Source of the DNA: an uncultured Lachnospiraceae bacterium
GTDB taxonomy: Bacteria > Bacillota > Clostridia > Lachnospirales > Lachnospiraceae
Length of the DNA stretch: 6,961 nt
NCBI GenBank assembly: GCA_902766655.1
Contig: CACXEL010000388.1
Span: forward strand, 1-6,961
Direction of reading: 5' to 3'
The notes beneath the pieces were generated by a model. The model was not told where the DNA came from. It saw nothing but the letters and a program-made list of their open reading frames with translations, and did not search any database. Positions 1-6,778 of the stretch are shown here, one piece after another. Each line of letters starts with the position of its first letter. Position 1 is the first letter of the stretch. The position numbers were made by a program, and so were the translations under genes.

Positions 1-1221
1 ATCCTTGAGACCGCCGGTCTCGCGGACGATCGGGACGCAGCCGTAGCGGAGGCTCATGATCTGGCTCAGGCCGCAGGGCTCGAACTGGGAGGGCATGAGG
101 AAGGCGTCGCTGGCGGCATAGATCTTGTGGGCCAGGGCTTCGTTGTAATAGATCTGCGCGGAGACCTTGCCGTTGTACTTCCATGCGAAGTGGCGGAACA
201 TGTTCTCGTAGCGCTCCTCGCCGGTGCCCAGGATCACGAACTGGACGGCGTCGTGGCACATCTCATCCATGACGTAGGCGATGAGGTCGAAGCCCTTCTG
301 GTCTGTCAGGCGGGAGACGATGCCGATCAGCATGACGTCCGGATCCACCGTGAGGCCCAGCTCCTTCTGGATGCCTTCCTTGTTCTTTGCCTTGCCCTCG
401 AACACGGTCTTCTCGTCATAGTTGGCGTAAATGTTCCTGTCGATGGCCGGATTCCACTCGACGTAGTCCAGGCCATTGACGATGCCGCGGAGGCTGTTGG
501 ACCTGGCGCGCATGAGGCCGTCGAGACCCTCGCCGTAGTAAGGCATCTTGATCTCTTCCGCATAGGTGTTGGAAACGGTCGTGATGGCGTCGGCATAGAC
601 CAGGCCGCCCTTGAGCATGTTGCCGTCGCGGTTGTACTCAAGCTTGTCCGGTGTGAAGTAGTAGTCCGGCAGGCCGACGATGTCCTTCATGGTCCTCACG
701 TCCCAGATGCCCTGGAACTTGAGGTTGTGGATAGTCATGACCGTCTTGATGCCGCGGTAGAACTCATTCTCCTGGAAGGAGCTGTTGAGATAGACCGGAA
801 TGAGACCAGTCTGCCAGTCATGGCAGTGGATCAGGTCAGGCCTGTAGCCGATGGAGGGCAGAATGGAGAGGGCTGCCTTGTCGAAGAAGGCGAAACGGCC
901 GATATCATAGGGCATGCCGTCATAAGGCCTGTCGCATGTGAAATAGTCCTGGTTGTCGATGAAGTAATAGTGTACGCCGTCGTACTCGCACTCCATGATG
1001 CCGACGTAGTAGCTGTTCCAGTTGAAATCCATATAGAAGTGGGAGTGATAGGTCAGCATGTCTTTCCACTTCTGGGGCATGAAGGAATAGAGGGGCATGA
1101 TGACCCGGCAATCGTAATAGTCTTTATCCAATGTCTTCGGAAGGGAGCCGACAACGTCTGCCAGGCCACCGGTCTTGACAAAGGGGAGACACTCCGAAGC
1201 GACAAAAAGTATGTTTTTCAT
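1..1221 (-). CDS. glgA: Glycogen synthase (ADP-glucose type), 3' end cut off by the window
   Basis: Bacterial glycogen synthases of family GT5 transfer glucose from ADP-glucose to the non-reducing end of a growing alpha-1,4-glucan in the cytoplasm. I translated 407 codons from the ATG at 1221 to the window edge with no stop. The N-terminal sugar-nucleotide motif KTGGLADV is at residues 16-23, HCHDWQTG at 132-139, the SRLTDQKG hinge-region motif at 303-310, and the C-terminal nucleotide-binding block FEPCGL at 380-385, followed by PIVRETGGLKD at the edge. Family members are about 475-480 aa, so roughly 70 residues are missing. The start is well supported: MKNILFVASE is the usual family N-terminus and GGAGG lies 6 nt upstream (1228-1232). 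It has its own promoter and is separated from recN by a terminator, so it is probably not part of the upstream operon. No other glycogen genes are visible in the window. Confidence 0.96.
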   Translation of the reverse strand, partial: MKNILFVASECLPFVKTGGLADVVGSLPKTLDKDYYDCRVIMPLYSFMPQKWKDMLTYHSHFYMDFNWNSYYVGIMECEYDGVHYYFIDNQDYFTCDRPYDGMPYDIGRFAFFDKAALSILPSIGYRPDLIHCHDWQTGLIPVYLNSSFQENEFYRGIKTVMTIHNLKFQGIWDVRTMKDIVGLPDYYFTPDKLEYNRDGNMLKGGLVYADAITTVSNTYAEEIKMPYYGEGLDGLMRARSNSLRGIVNGLDYVEWNPAIDRNIYANYDEKTVFEGKAKNKEGIQKELGLTVDPDVMLIGIVSRLTDQKGFDLIAYVMDEMCHDAVQFVILGTGEERYENMFRHFAWKYNGKVSAQIYYNEALAHKIYAASDAFLMPSQFEPCGLSQIMSLRYGCVPIVRETGGLKD

Positions 1222-1227
1222 AGCAAA

Positions 1228-1232
1228 CCTCC
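1228..1232 (-). promoter_or_regulatory. Ribosome binding site of glgA
   Basis: GGAGG on the minus strand sits 6 nt before the ATG at 1221, good spacing for a Firmicute. It fixes the glgA start. Confidence 0.85.
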
Positions 1233-1318
1233 ACAGGCATTTTTCGATCACGGACCCAACAGTTTTTGATCCTGTACCTTCCGGGAACTCAGCGGACTGC
1301 CGGTCCCATACAGATTAT

Positions 1319-1347
1319 ATTATAAAGCATAAATTCTCAAATGTCAC
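1319..1347 (-). promoter_or_regulatory. Probable sigma-A-type promoter of glgA
   Basis: On the minus strand a -35 box GTGACA (1347-1342, one mismatch to TTGACA) is followed by a 17-bp spacer and a perfect -10 box TATAAT (1324-1319). A second TATAAT overlaps the first by one base (1319-1314). Transcription would start near 1307-1313, leaving a leader of about 90 nt before the glgA ATG. The spacing and match are seen directly; promoter activity is inferred. Confidence 0.75.
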
Positions 1348-1356
1348 CACAACTTT

Positions 1357-1376
1357 CACGCAAATACACGCATACA
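1357..1376 (-). repeat. Two-copy 10-bp direct repeat upstream of the glgA promoter
   Basis: On the plus strand CACGCAAATA is followed at once by CACGCATACA, 8 of 10 bases identical with CACGCA fully conserved. The copies are one helical turn apart, and their promoter-proximal edge is 9 bp from the -35 box. This could be a site for a transcription regulator acting on glgA. With only two short copies, chance is a real alternative. Confidence 0.4.
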
Positions 1377-1390
1377 TCGTAAATAATGTA

Positions 1391-1439
1391 TAAAAAAGCA
1401 AATGAAAACACAGCCCGGCCGACTCCTTCTGCCGGCTGT
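1391..1439 (-). terminator. Rho-independent terminator after recN
   Basis: On the minus strand ACAGCCGGC (1439-1431) pairs with GCCGGGCTGT (1419-1410), giving 9 base pairs with one bulged G around an 11-nt loop. It is followed by GTTTTCATTTGC and then six T (1397-1392). It lies about 35 bp past the recN stop and closes the nusB-recN operon. The plus strand has no T-run after the hairpin, so it should act in one direction only. The interrupted T-tract makes it somewhat weaker than a textbook case. Confidence 0.7.
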
Positions 1440-1474
1440 CCCCGCAAAAAAGCCCTGACTGCGGATGCCTTCCC

Positions 1475-3166
1475 TCAGGACCTGATCTTCTCCCGGAAGG
1501 CCCGGCTCATGTCTTTCATTTCCCGGGCTGAGGAGAGGGTGTTGTCGGTGATCCTGGCGCCGCCCAGGAGCCTCGCCAGTTCCCGCACGGACTCCTCCTC
1601 GTCGAGCGGCTCGATCCTGGTGATGGCCGCCTCGTCCGTCAGGTCCTTGGTGATCCCGAAGTGGGTATCCGCCATGGCCGCGATCTGGGGCAGGTGGGTG
1701 ATGCAGAGGACCTGGCGGGAGGAGGCGATCACCGCCATCTTCTCCGCCACCTTCTGGGCCGTCCGTCCGGATATTCCGGTATCCACCTCGTCGAAGATCA
1801 GCGTATCCGTCTTGTCCCCCTGGGCGAACATGGTCTTGATGCCCAGCATGATTCTGGAGAGCTCGCCGCCCGAGACCACCCTGGTGAGCACCCGGAGGCT
1901 CTCACCGGGATTGGTGGCGATCATAAAGTCGACGGCGTCGCGGCCGCCGGCGGAAAAGCTTTCATTTTCCCGAAAAGCGACGTCAAAGTCGGCCCTTGCG
2001 AAATTGAGGTCCTTCAGCTGCTTCATGACTTCTGCGGAGAAGACGGCAGCCGTCTCCTTCCGAGCTGCGGTGAGCTCTGCAGAAAGCTCCGTCAGCTCGG
2101 CGGTGACGCGCTCCAGGGCCTTTTTGAGCCGGGCGCGGTCCTCCTCGTAGTTCATGAGTTCCTCGAGCCTGGCCTCCTTGTCTGCCTTCTCCCGGAGGAT
2201 ATCCTCAATGGTCCGGCCGTACTTGGCCTTCAGGTGGTTGATGAGGTCCAGTCTCTCCTCGGTCTCCCGGAAGGTCTCCTCCTCGAAGCTCAGGCCGTCT
2301 ATATAATCGGCCAGGGTCCGGTTGAAGTCTCCCAGCAGGTCCTCGATCTCGGAGATGGCATTCAGCATTTCTCCGGCATCCGGGTCATACTCGCAGATCC
2401 GGTCCAGCTCCCGGACGGCCAGGCCGATACTCTCGCCGGCTCCTTCGTCGCTGTCGTACCCCGTGAGTGCATGGGCGTGCACGGCGGACTCGACGATCCG
2501 CCTGGAATTCACCATGCGGCGATAAGCCTTCTCCAGCTCCTCGTCCTCGCCCGGCGTAAGGTTCGCGGCCTCGATCTCGTCCACCTCGAACTGGAGGAAG
2601 GATATATTCCTCGCCCTCTCCTCGGCGCTCATATCCCCGCCGCCCAGCTGCCTGCGGATCTCCGCGTATTCCCTGTACCTGGCCGCCACCTTGTCCTTCA
2701 CGGGCGCGATCGTGCTCCGCCCGTAAGCGTCTATGAGGGCCAGCTGGTGCTCGGGCCGCAGCAGCTTCTGATGCTCGCTCTGCCCGTGAATATCCAGGAG
2801 CAGCGCGCCGACCGCGCGCACGTCCGCCGCGGTCCGGGACTCGCCGTTGATCCGGCAGGTGCTCCGGTTCCCCTGCAGTTTTCTGGAAATGAGGACAATG
2901 CCCTCCTCCGCCTCCACGTCGAGAGCACGCAGGGCTGTCAGGACCTCCGGGTCGCTCTCCTCAAAGACCAGCTCCACCAGCCCGTAGGGCGCGTCCTCCC
3001 GCAGAAGGTTCCGGACCGCCTTGCCGCCCAGGGCCAGACCGATGGAATCTATGATGATGGACTTGCCGGCGCCGGTCTCGCCGGTCAGAATGTTGAGGCC
3101 CTCCGCGAAGTCGACATCGATTTCACGGATCAGGGCCAGATTTTTAATGTGAAGATTTCTCAGCAT
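1475..3166 (-). CDS. recN: DNA repair protein RecN (SMC-like ATPase)
   Basis: RecN is an SMC-family ATPase recruited to double-strand breaks, where it holds DNA ends and promotes RecA-dependent recombination repair. At 563 aa it has the usual family length (about 550-570). Walker A GETGAGKS is at residues 29-36 and the family-typical DIHGQSEHQ at 125-133. A long charged, helical middle part (about 150-400) fits the short coiled-coil arm. The ABC signature SGGELS is at 432-437 and Walker B LIFDEVDTG, with the catalytic Glu at 460, at 456-464; THLPQIAAMAD follows as the H-loop region. All ATPase motifs are intact. The start MLRNLHIKNLALI is canonical, and GAGGT 7 nt upstream lies inside argR. 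Its first 23 bp overlap argR, so translation of the two is probably coupled. It is the last gene of the operon, followed by a terminator. Confidence 0.98.
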   Translation of the reverse strand: MLRNLHIKNLALIREIDVDFAEGLNILTGETGAGKSIIIDSIGLALGGKAVRNLLREDAPYGLVELVFEESDPEVLTALRALDVEAEEGIVLISRKLQGNRSTCRINGESRTAADVRAVGALLLDIHGQSEHQKLLRPEHQLALIDAYGRSTIAPVKDKVAARYREYAEIRRQLGGGDMSAEERARNISFLQFEVDEIEAANLTPGEDEELEKAYRRMVNSRRIVESAVHAHALTGYDSDEGAGESIGLAVRELDRICEYDPDAGEMLNAISEIEDLLGDFNRTLADYIDGLSFEEETFRETEERLDLINHLKAKYGRTIEDILREKADKEARLEELMNYEEDRARLKKALERVTAELTELSAELTAARKETAAVFSAEVMKQLKDLNFARADFDVAFRENESFSAGGRDAVDFMIATNPGESLRVLTRVVSGGELSRIMLGIKTMFAQGDKTDTLIFDEVDTGISGRTAQKVAEKMAVIASSRQVLCITHLPQIAAMADTHFGITKDLTDEAAITRIEPLDEEESVRELARLLGGARITDNTLSSAREMKDMSRAFREKIRS

Positions 3167-3626
3167 CTTCCCTACCTCTCCCGGAGATCTGGTGGATCTT
3201 CCTGGCCACCTCAGGCCCGTCCTCGGGTGTCCTGACCACCACCATGATGGTATCGTCGCCGGCTATGCAGCCGATCACCTCGCGCCAGGCCAGACTGTCC
3301 AGCGCAGCTGCCGCGGCCATGGCCATGCCGGAGACCGTTCTCAGAACAAGTATGTTGCCGGCACAGTCCGCGGAGACGAAGGCATCCGCCAGGACCCTCT
3401 TGTACTTCTGGCTCAGGTCAGTGCTCTCGCCGGCTGCGATCGTATAGTGCATCCGCCCGTTCCTGCCGGGTACCTTCCTCAGCTCTAGCTGGCGGATGTC
3501 CCGGGAGACCGTCGCCTGCGTGACCGCAAAGCCCACCTTGTTGAGCTTCTCGGCCAGCTCTTCCTGTGTTTCGATTTCTTCCCGCTGAATAAGCTGCAGG
3601 ATCTGTTCATGTCTTGCATTTTTCAT
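3144..3626 (-). CDS. argR: Arginine repressor ArgR/AhrC
   Basis: ArgR is a hexameric transcription factor that uses L-arginine as co-repressor to control arginine biosynthesis and catabolism genes. The 160-aa product has the N-terminal winged helix with the recognition segment VTQATVSRDIRQLEL (SRDIR at residues 41-45). The C-terminal oligomerisation and arginine-binding domain contains GMAMAAAAALD (100-110) and IAGDDTI (121-127); the Asp pair 124-125 is the conserved arginine contact in the family. Usual length is about 150 aa. The extra polar tail after about residue 148 (GRGREDAEKSSH) is encoded where the gene runs into recN. GAGGTGA about 8 nt before the ATG overlaps the nadK stop codon, 11 bp away, which fixes the start and suggests coupling. 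ArgR next to recN is a classic Firmicute arrangement; its targets are probably elsewhere, since no arginine gene is present here. Confidence 0.97.
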   Translation of the reverse strand: MKNARHEQILQLIQREEIETQEELAEKLNKVGFAVTQATVSRDIRQLELRKVPGRNGRMHYTIAAGESTDLSQKYKRVLADAFVSADCAGNILVLRTVSGMAMAAAAALDSLAWREVIGCIAGDDTIMVVVRTPEDGPEVARKIHQISGRGREDAEKSSH

Positions 3627-3637
3627 TGGAAATCACC

Positions 3638-4462
3638 TCAGTCTGCCATTTTCTGTCTCAGCACCTCCAGGAAGCTGATATGGTTTATTTTTATGATCCT
3701 GGTCGTAAGGTCCGACCGCTCGATGTCGATCCGGTCGCCGGTCTGCATCTTAATATCGCTGTTCCCGTCGAAGCTGGCGTCCACGTTCGTGATGCCGGAG
3801 GGCGTATGCTCCGTGCCGATTTCCACCGTCACGCGGTCATCCGCCGGCAGGATGATGCTGCGGCTGTTCAGCGTGTGGGGAGCGACGGCCGTCATCACCA
3901 TGAGATTGGCCTCGGGCGCCACAATGGGGCCGCCCGCAGACAGGCTGTAGCCGGTCGAGCCGGTCGCCGTGGACAGGATGATGCCGTCGGCCTGGTAGGA
4001 GGTCAGGAAGGCATCGTTGACGTAGATGGAGAAGCGGACAACTCGCAGGTGGCCGTGCCGGAGGATGACGACGTCGTTCAGGGCGATGTCCTCGCCCACA
4101 AGCACGCCTTCCCTGTAGACGGTGCCCTTGAGCATCATTCGTTCCTCGACGGTATAGCGGTCCGTCAGCAGCTTGTCAAGGGCGGAGTAGATGCTGTTCT
4201 TGTCCACCTCGGCCAGATAGCCCAGGGTCCCCAGGTTGATGCCCAGAAGGGGCACCTGCCTGTCCACCACCTTCTTGGCGGTGCGCAGGACCGTGCCGTC
4301 ACCGCCAAGGACCAGGACGCACTCTGTCCCCTCAGGTATGTCAATCCCGTCGTCGGTCAGGAAGCAGTTCCCGCCGCGGCTCGTCAGATACTCGAAGATC
4401 TTTCTGGAGAAATGGCCGCCGACGTCCTTGATGGGGTTCCTCAATATCGCAAAATTCTTCAT
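3638..4462 (-). CDS. nadK: NAD kinase (ATP/polyphosphate-dependent)
   Basis: NadK phosphorylates NAD+ to NADP+ and is the only known source of NADP in most bacteria; it is cytosolic and forms oligomers. The 274-aa length is typical. The diphosphate-binding motif GGDGT is at residues 53-57 and is followed by LGINLGTLGYLAEVD (73-87). The NAD-contacting pair ALND is at 127-130, and the conserved DGIILSTATGSTGYSLSAGG block at 159-178. VAPHTLNSRSIIL follows at 193-205. All diagnostic motifs are present, so the enzyme should be active. MKNFAILRNP is a normal family N-terminus, and AGGAGG at 4470-4475 sits 7 nt before the ATG. It lies 30 bp after tlyA and 11 bp before argR in the operon. The choice of phosphate donor cannot be told from the sequence. 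Confidence 0.97.
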   Translation of the reverse strand: MKNFAILRNPIKDVGGHFSRKIFEYLTSRGGNCFLTDDGIDIPEGTECVLVLGGDGTVLRTAKKVVDRQVPLLGINLGTLGYLAEVDKNSIYSALDKLLTDRYTVEERMMLKGTVYREGVLVGEDIALNDVVILRHGHLRVVRFSIYVNDAFLTSYQADGIILSTATGSTGYSLSAGGPIVAPEANLMVMTAVAPHTLNSRSIILPADDRVTVEIGTEHTPSGITNVDASFDGNSDIKMQTGDRIDIERSDLTTRIIKINHISFLEVLRQKMAD

Positions 4463-4492
4463 GCTGCCCCCTCCTTCCGCCTGCCGCCCGTC

Positions 4493-5299
4493 TCAGGGCC
4501 TGTCCAGGGCTTCATGGGCGGCCGTCACCACGGCCTCGATATCGATGGCTGCCGCCTCCTCGGACGGCACATTTTTGCCAAAATAGAAAAGGTACTCAAT
4601 GTTGCCCTCAGGTCCCCGGATAGGTGAATAATCCAGTCCCAGGGGCCCAAAACCGATCTCGGCAGCGTATCCCGTCACGCGCGCGATGACCTCCTCGTGC
4701 ACGCTCCTGTCACGGACAACGCCGTGCTTGCCGACCTTGTCCCGGCCGGCCTCGAACTGGGGCTTGATGAGGGCCACCACCCTGCCGGTGTCCGTCAGAA
4801 GCTCCCGTACAGGCCCGAGGACCTTGAGCAGAGAGATAAAACTCACATCAATGCTGGAGAAATCCGCCGCCACACCGATATCCTCAGGCACGACATAGCG
4901 GATGTTGGTCTTCTCCATGCAGGTGACCCGAGGATCGTTCCGCAGCTTCCAGTCAAGCTGCCCGCGCCCCACGTCGATGGCGAAAACATGGGCAGCCCCG
5001 TTCTGGAGCATGCAGTCCGTGAATCCGCCGGTGGAGCTGCCCACGTCCAGGCAGGTCTTTCCGGCCAGGTCCAGGGTGAAGGCATTTACCGCCTTCTCCA
5101 GCTTGAGTCCGCCCCGGCTCACATAGCGGAGAGTGGACCCTTTGATCACAATATCAGCATTTTCCTCGAACGTGGCGCCGGCCTTGTCCTCCCGCTCTCC
5201 GTCCACGAAGACGATGCCGGACATAATGATGGCCTTTGCTTTCTCCCGCGAGGGAGCCAGGCCGCGCTCCGTCAGGAGAAGATCAAGCCGTTTCTTCAT
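4493..5299 (-). CDS. tlyA: TlyA-family rRNA 2'-O-methyltransferase (S4 plus FtsJ-like domain)
   Basis: TlyA-family proteins are S-adenosylmethionine-dependent methyltransferases that modify ribose 2'-OH groups in 16S and/or 23S rRNA; many databases still call them hemolysin A. The 268-aa product has an N-terminal S4 RNA-binding domain (about residues 3-60, starting KKRLDLLLTERGLA) followed by an RrmJ/FtsJ-type Rossmann fold. SAM motif I is DVGSSTGGF at 85-93. The K-D-K-E catalytic set is visible as Lys66 (SRGGLKL), Asp151 (DVSF), Lys179 (IKPQFE) and Glu235 (NIEYL). The start overlaps the xseB stop as ATGA, and GGAGGAGG 7 nt upstream is built from the last xseB codons. The rRNA target (16S only or both subunits) cannot be decided from this sequence. 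A haemolytic role is unlikely, since there is no signal peptide or membrane segment. Confidence 0.95.
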   Translation of the reverse strand: MKKRLDLLLTERGLAPSREKAKAIIMSGIVFVDGEREDKAGATFEENADIVIKGSTLRYVSRGGLKLEKAVNAFTLDLAGKTCLDVGSSTGGFTDCMLQNGAAHVFAIDVGRGQLDWKLRNDPRVTCMEKTNIRYVVPEDIGVAADFSSIDVSFISLLKVLGPVRELLTDTGRVVALIKPQFEAGRDKVGKHGVVRDRSVHEEVIARVTGYAAEIGFGPLGLDYSPIRGPEGNIEYLFYFGKNVPSEEAAAIDIEAVVTAAHEALDRP

Positions 5300-5514
5300 T
5301 CGAAGACCTCCTCCCCGCCGTCGCCGGTGATCTGTTTCATTTTCTTCTCCACCTGGTCGATGCGGCCGTTGACGTTCCTGAGGAGCTTCATGCCCTCCTC
5401 ATAGATCCTGAAGGATTCCTCCAGCGCTATGTCATCCCGCTCCAGTTCCTTCACCATCTCGTCCAGCATCCGGAAGCTCTCCTCGATGGTGGGCGTTTTT
5501 TTGCGTTCAGCCAT
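5296..5514 (-). CDS. xseB: Exodeoxyribonuclease VII small subunit
   Basis: XseB is the small helical subunit that binds the long helices of XseA in exonuclease VII, which degrades single-stranded DNA to short oligonucleotides. I take the start as the ATG at 5514, giving 72 aa, the normal size (about 70-80). The family core IEESFRMLDEMVKELERDD is at residues 10-28 and LEESFRIYEEGMKLLR at 31-46. The frame can be extended upstream to 5634 (112 aa), but the extra residues are an arginine- and cysteine-rich out-of-frame reading of xseA and match nothing in the family. GGAGG at 5524-5528 lies 9 nt before the chosen ATG. The first 8 bp overlap the end of xseA, and the stop overlaps the tlyA ATG. Confidence 0.95.
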   Translation of the reverse strand: MAERKKTPTIEESFRMLDEMVKELERDDIALEESFRIYEEGMKLLRNVNGRIDQVEKKMKQITGDGGEEVFE

Positions 5515-6778
5515 TGTCCTTGACCTCCTTGACCTCCGTGATAAAGCTTCCGTCCCGCACCCGGATCCGCAGCAGATCGCCGACCCGTGCATCGCCGGTC
5601 CTCGAGACCGTATGCCCTTCCAGGTCCGAGACAAATGAGAACCCCTGGCTGAGCCGCGTGAGCGGGCTCAGGCCGCGGAAACGCTCGGCCATAAGGGCGA
5701 GCTCCTGCCTTCTGGCCCGGATCAGGCCCTCCTCATCGGCAGTCAATCTGCCGGCCAGGTCCTCCGAACGTCTGCGGGCTGCCTCGATTTTCATTTCCAT
5801 GAGCCTTGTGAGAGCGATTTCCTCCTCAGCGGCAGTCCGCCGCCGGTCATTCAGCCTGGCCTGCGGGCTCATGGCTGCAAGACGCACCGCGTAGTAGCGG
5901 GCTTCTCCCTTGGCTGCGTTCAGACGCCTGAGGACATTGTTCTCCAGCTTTCCCGCATACCCCTCCAAGGTATCGGCAAAGGCCCGGTAGTCGAAAACGG
6001 CCAGCTCGGCCGCCGCTGAAGGGGTGGGGGCCCGAAGGTCGGCCACCAGGTCCGAGATCGTAGTGTCGGTCTGATGCCCTACTGCGGAAATGACAGGCGT
6101 GCGGCACTCGAAGATGGCGTAGGCCACCTCCTCCTCGTTGAAGGCCCAGAGGTCCTCCAGGGATCCACCGCCGCGTCCCACGATAATAACGTCCACGCCG
6201 AAATCATCCAGTGCCCGGATTCCCCGTGCAATGGACGTTTTTGCCCCCTCGCCCTGGACCAGGGCAGGGAAAAGATACAGTTGAACATAGGGATTGCGGC
6301 GGCTTGAAATAGTCTGAATATCGCGAATGGCCGCCCCCGTAGGCGCGGTCACTACTCCTATTCGCGTGGCGAACTTCGGAATGGGCTTTTTGTAAGCCTG
6401 ATCGAACAGGCCCATCTCGGAAAGCTCTTTCTTGAGCGCCATATATTTTTCGTAGAGAAGGCCTGCGCCCAGAGGCCGGATGCTTCGGGCATACAGCTGA
6501 TAGCGGCCGTCCCGCTCATAGACATCCACGCTGCCGTCGCAGACTACCCGGTCTCCGTCCTTCATGGGAAAGGTCAGACCCGTCCGGCGGCTGCCCGCGA
6601 ACATGATGGCGGACAGGGACCCCGTCTCGTCCTTGAGGGAGAAATAGACGTGCCCGGAGGTGTGGTACTTACAGTTGGACACCTCCCCCTGGACGGAAAT
6701 AGAGGAAAGGAGGATGTCCTGGCTGAACATCCCCTTCACATACCGGTTGACCTGACCTACGGTGTAGACCCGCTTCAT
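5507..6778 (-). CDS. xseA: Exodeoxyribonuclease VII large subunit
   Basis: XseA is the catalytic subunit of exonuclease VII, a metal-independent single-strand DNA exonuclease used in repair and recombination. The 423-aa product starts with an OB-fold DNA-binding domain (about residues 4-100; [21 protein letters not shown] at 28-48). The catalytic domain follows, with [20 protein letters not shown] (135-154), [16 protein letters not shown] (201-216) and [20 protein letters not shown] (231-250). A long helical region (about 260-365) for XseB binding comes next, then the C-terminal [11 protein letters not shown] segment (371-381). Family length is about 400-460 aa, so it is complete. The start overlaps the nusB stop as ATGA. 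No Shine-Dalgarno lies at normal spacing: the nearest candidate, GGTGAG, is 14 nt away, so translation probably depends on ribosomes finishing nusB. The end overlaps xseB by 8 bp. Confidence 0.97.
   Translation of the reverse strand: MKRVYTVGQVNRYVKGMFSQDILLSSISVQGEVSNCKYHTSGHVYFSLKDETGSLSAIMFAGSRRTGLTFPMKDGDRVVCDGSVDVYERDGRYQLYARSIRPLGAGLLYEKYMALKKELSEMGLFDQAYKKPIPKFATRIGVVTAPTGAAIRDIQTISSRRNPYVQLYLFPALVQGEGAKTSIARGIRALDDFGVDVIIVGRGGGSLEDLWAFNEEEVAYAIFECRTPVISAVGHQTDTTISDLVADLRAPTPSAAAELAVFDYRAFADTLEGYAGKLENNVLRRLNAAKGEARYYAVRLAAMSPQARLNDRRRTAAEEEIALTRLMEMKIEAARRRSEDLAGRLTADEEGLIRARRQELALMAERFRGLSPLTRLSQGFSFVSDLEGHTVSRTGDARVGDLLRIRVRDGSFITEVKEVKDNG
5518..5537 (-). repeat. Tandem 9-bp repeat at the xseA end carrying the xseB ribosome binding site
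   Basis: On the minus strand the unit AGGTCAAGG occurs twice in tandem (5535-5527 and 5526-5518), preceded by GG, so GGAGG appears at 5533-5537 and again at 5524-5528. It encodes the EVKEVK repeat near the XseA C-terminus. The copy nearer the xseB ATG has 9-nt spacing and is the likely ribosome binding site; the farther copy could add a standby site. Confidence 0.7.

Larger units (their letters stand above)
1222..1474. other. Intergenic region between recN and glgA
   Basis: This 253-bp stretch is the longest non-coding part of the window and is clearly richer in A+T around 1311-1410 than the flanking genes. It holds, in transcription order, the recN terminator, a phased direct repeat, the glgA promoter and the glgA leader. 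Short open frames crossing it show no recognisable protein family and lack a convincing ribosome binding site. I see no tRNA or recognised riboswitch here. Confidence 0.8.

Noticed and set aside
127..1269. Plus-strand open frame of 380 codons across glgA
   Set aside because: It is exactly antisense to glgA, whose motifs are complete through the window. The predicted protein resembles no family and is rich in V, D, H and G, as expected for the complement of a G+C-rich gene.
1325..1345. Possible ARG box (ArgR site) in the glgA promoter spacer
   Set aside because: The segment GCATAAATTCTCA resembles half of an ARG box only loosely, and there is no biological reason to expect arginine control of glgA. 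The match is too weak to claim.
1441..1474. Second hairpin between the recN stop and the terminator
   Set aside because: CCGCA can pair with TGCGG around a 13-nt loop, but the stem is only 5 bp and no T-run follows it. The neighbouring hairpin is the better terminator.
1661..3235. Plus-strand open frame of 524 codons across recN
   Set aside because: Antisense shadow of recN running into argR, with no recognisable domain. recN has all its ATPase motifs on the other strand.
3614..4627. Plus-strand open frame of 337 codons across nadK
   Set aside because: Antisense shadow of nadK, low-complexity composition, no domain. nadK is intact on the minus strand.
4697..5404. Plus-strand open frame of 235 codons across tlyA and xseB
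   Set aside because: Antisense to tlyA and xseB, which both have complete family motifs and well-placed ribosome binding sites.
5515..5634. Upstream extension of xseB to a 112-aa protein
   Set aside because: The extra 40 residues lie out of frame within xseA and do not resemble XseB. The internal ATG at 5514 has a good ribosome binding site and gives the normal length.
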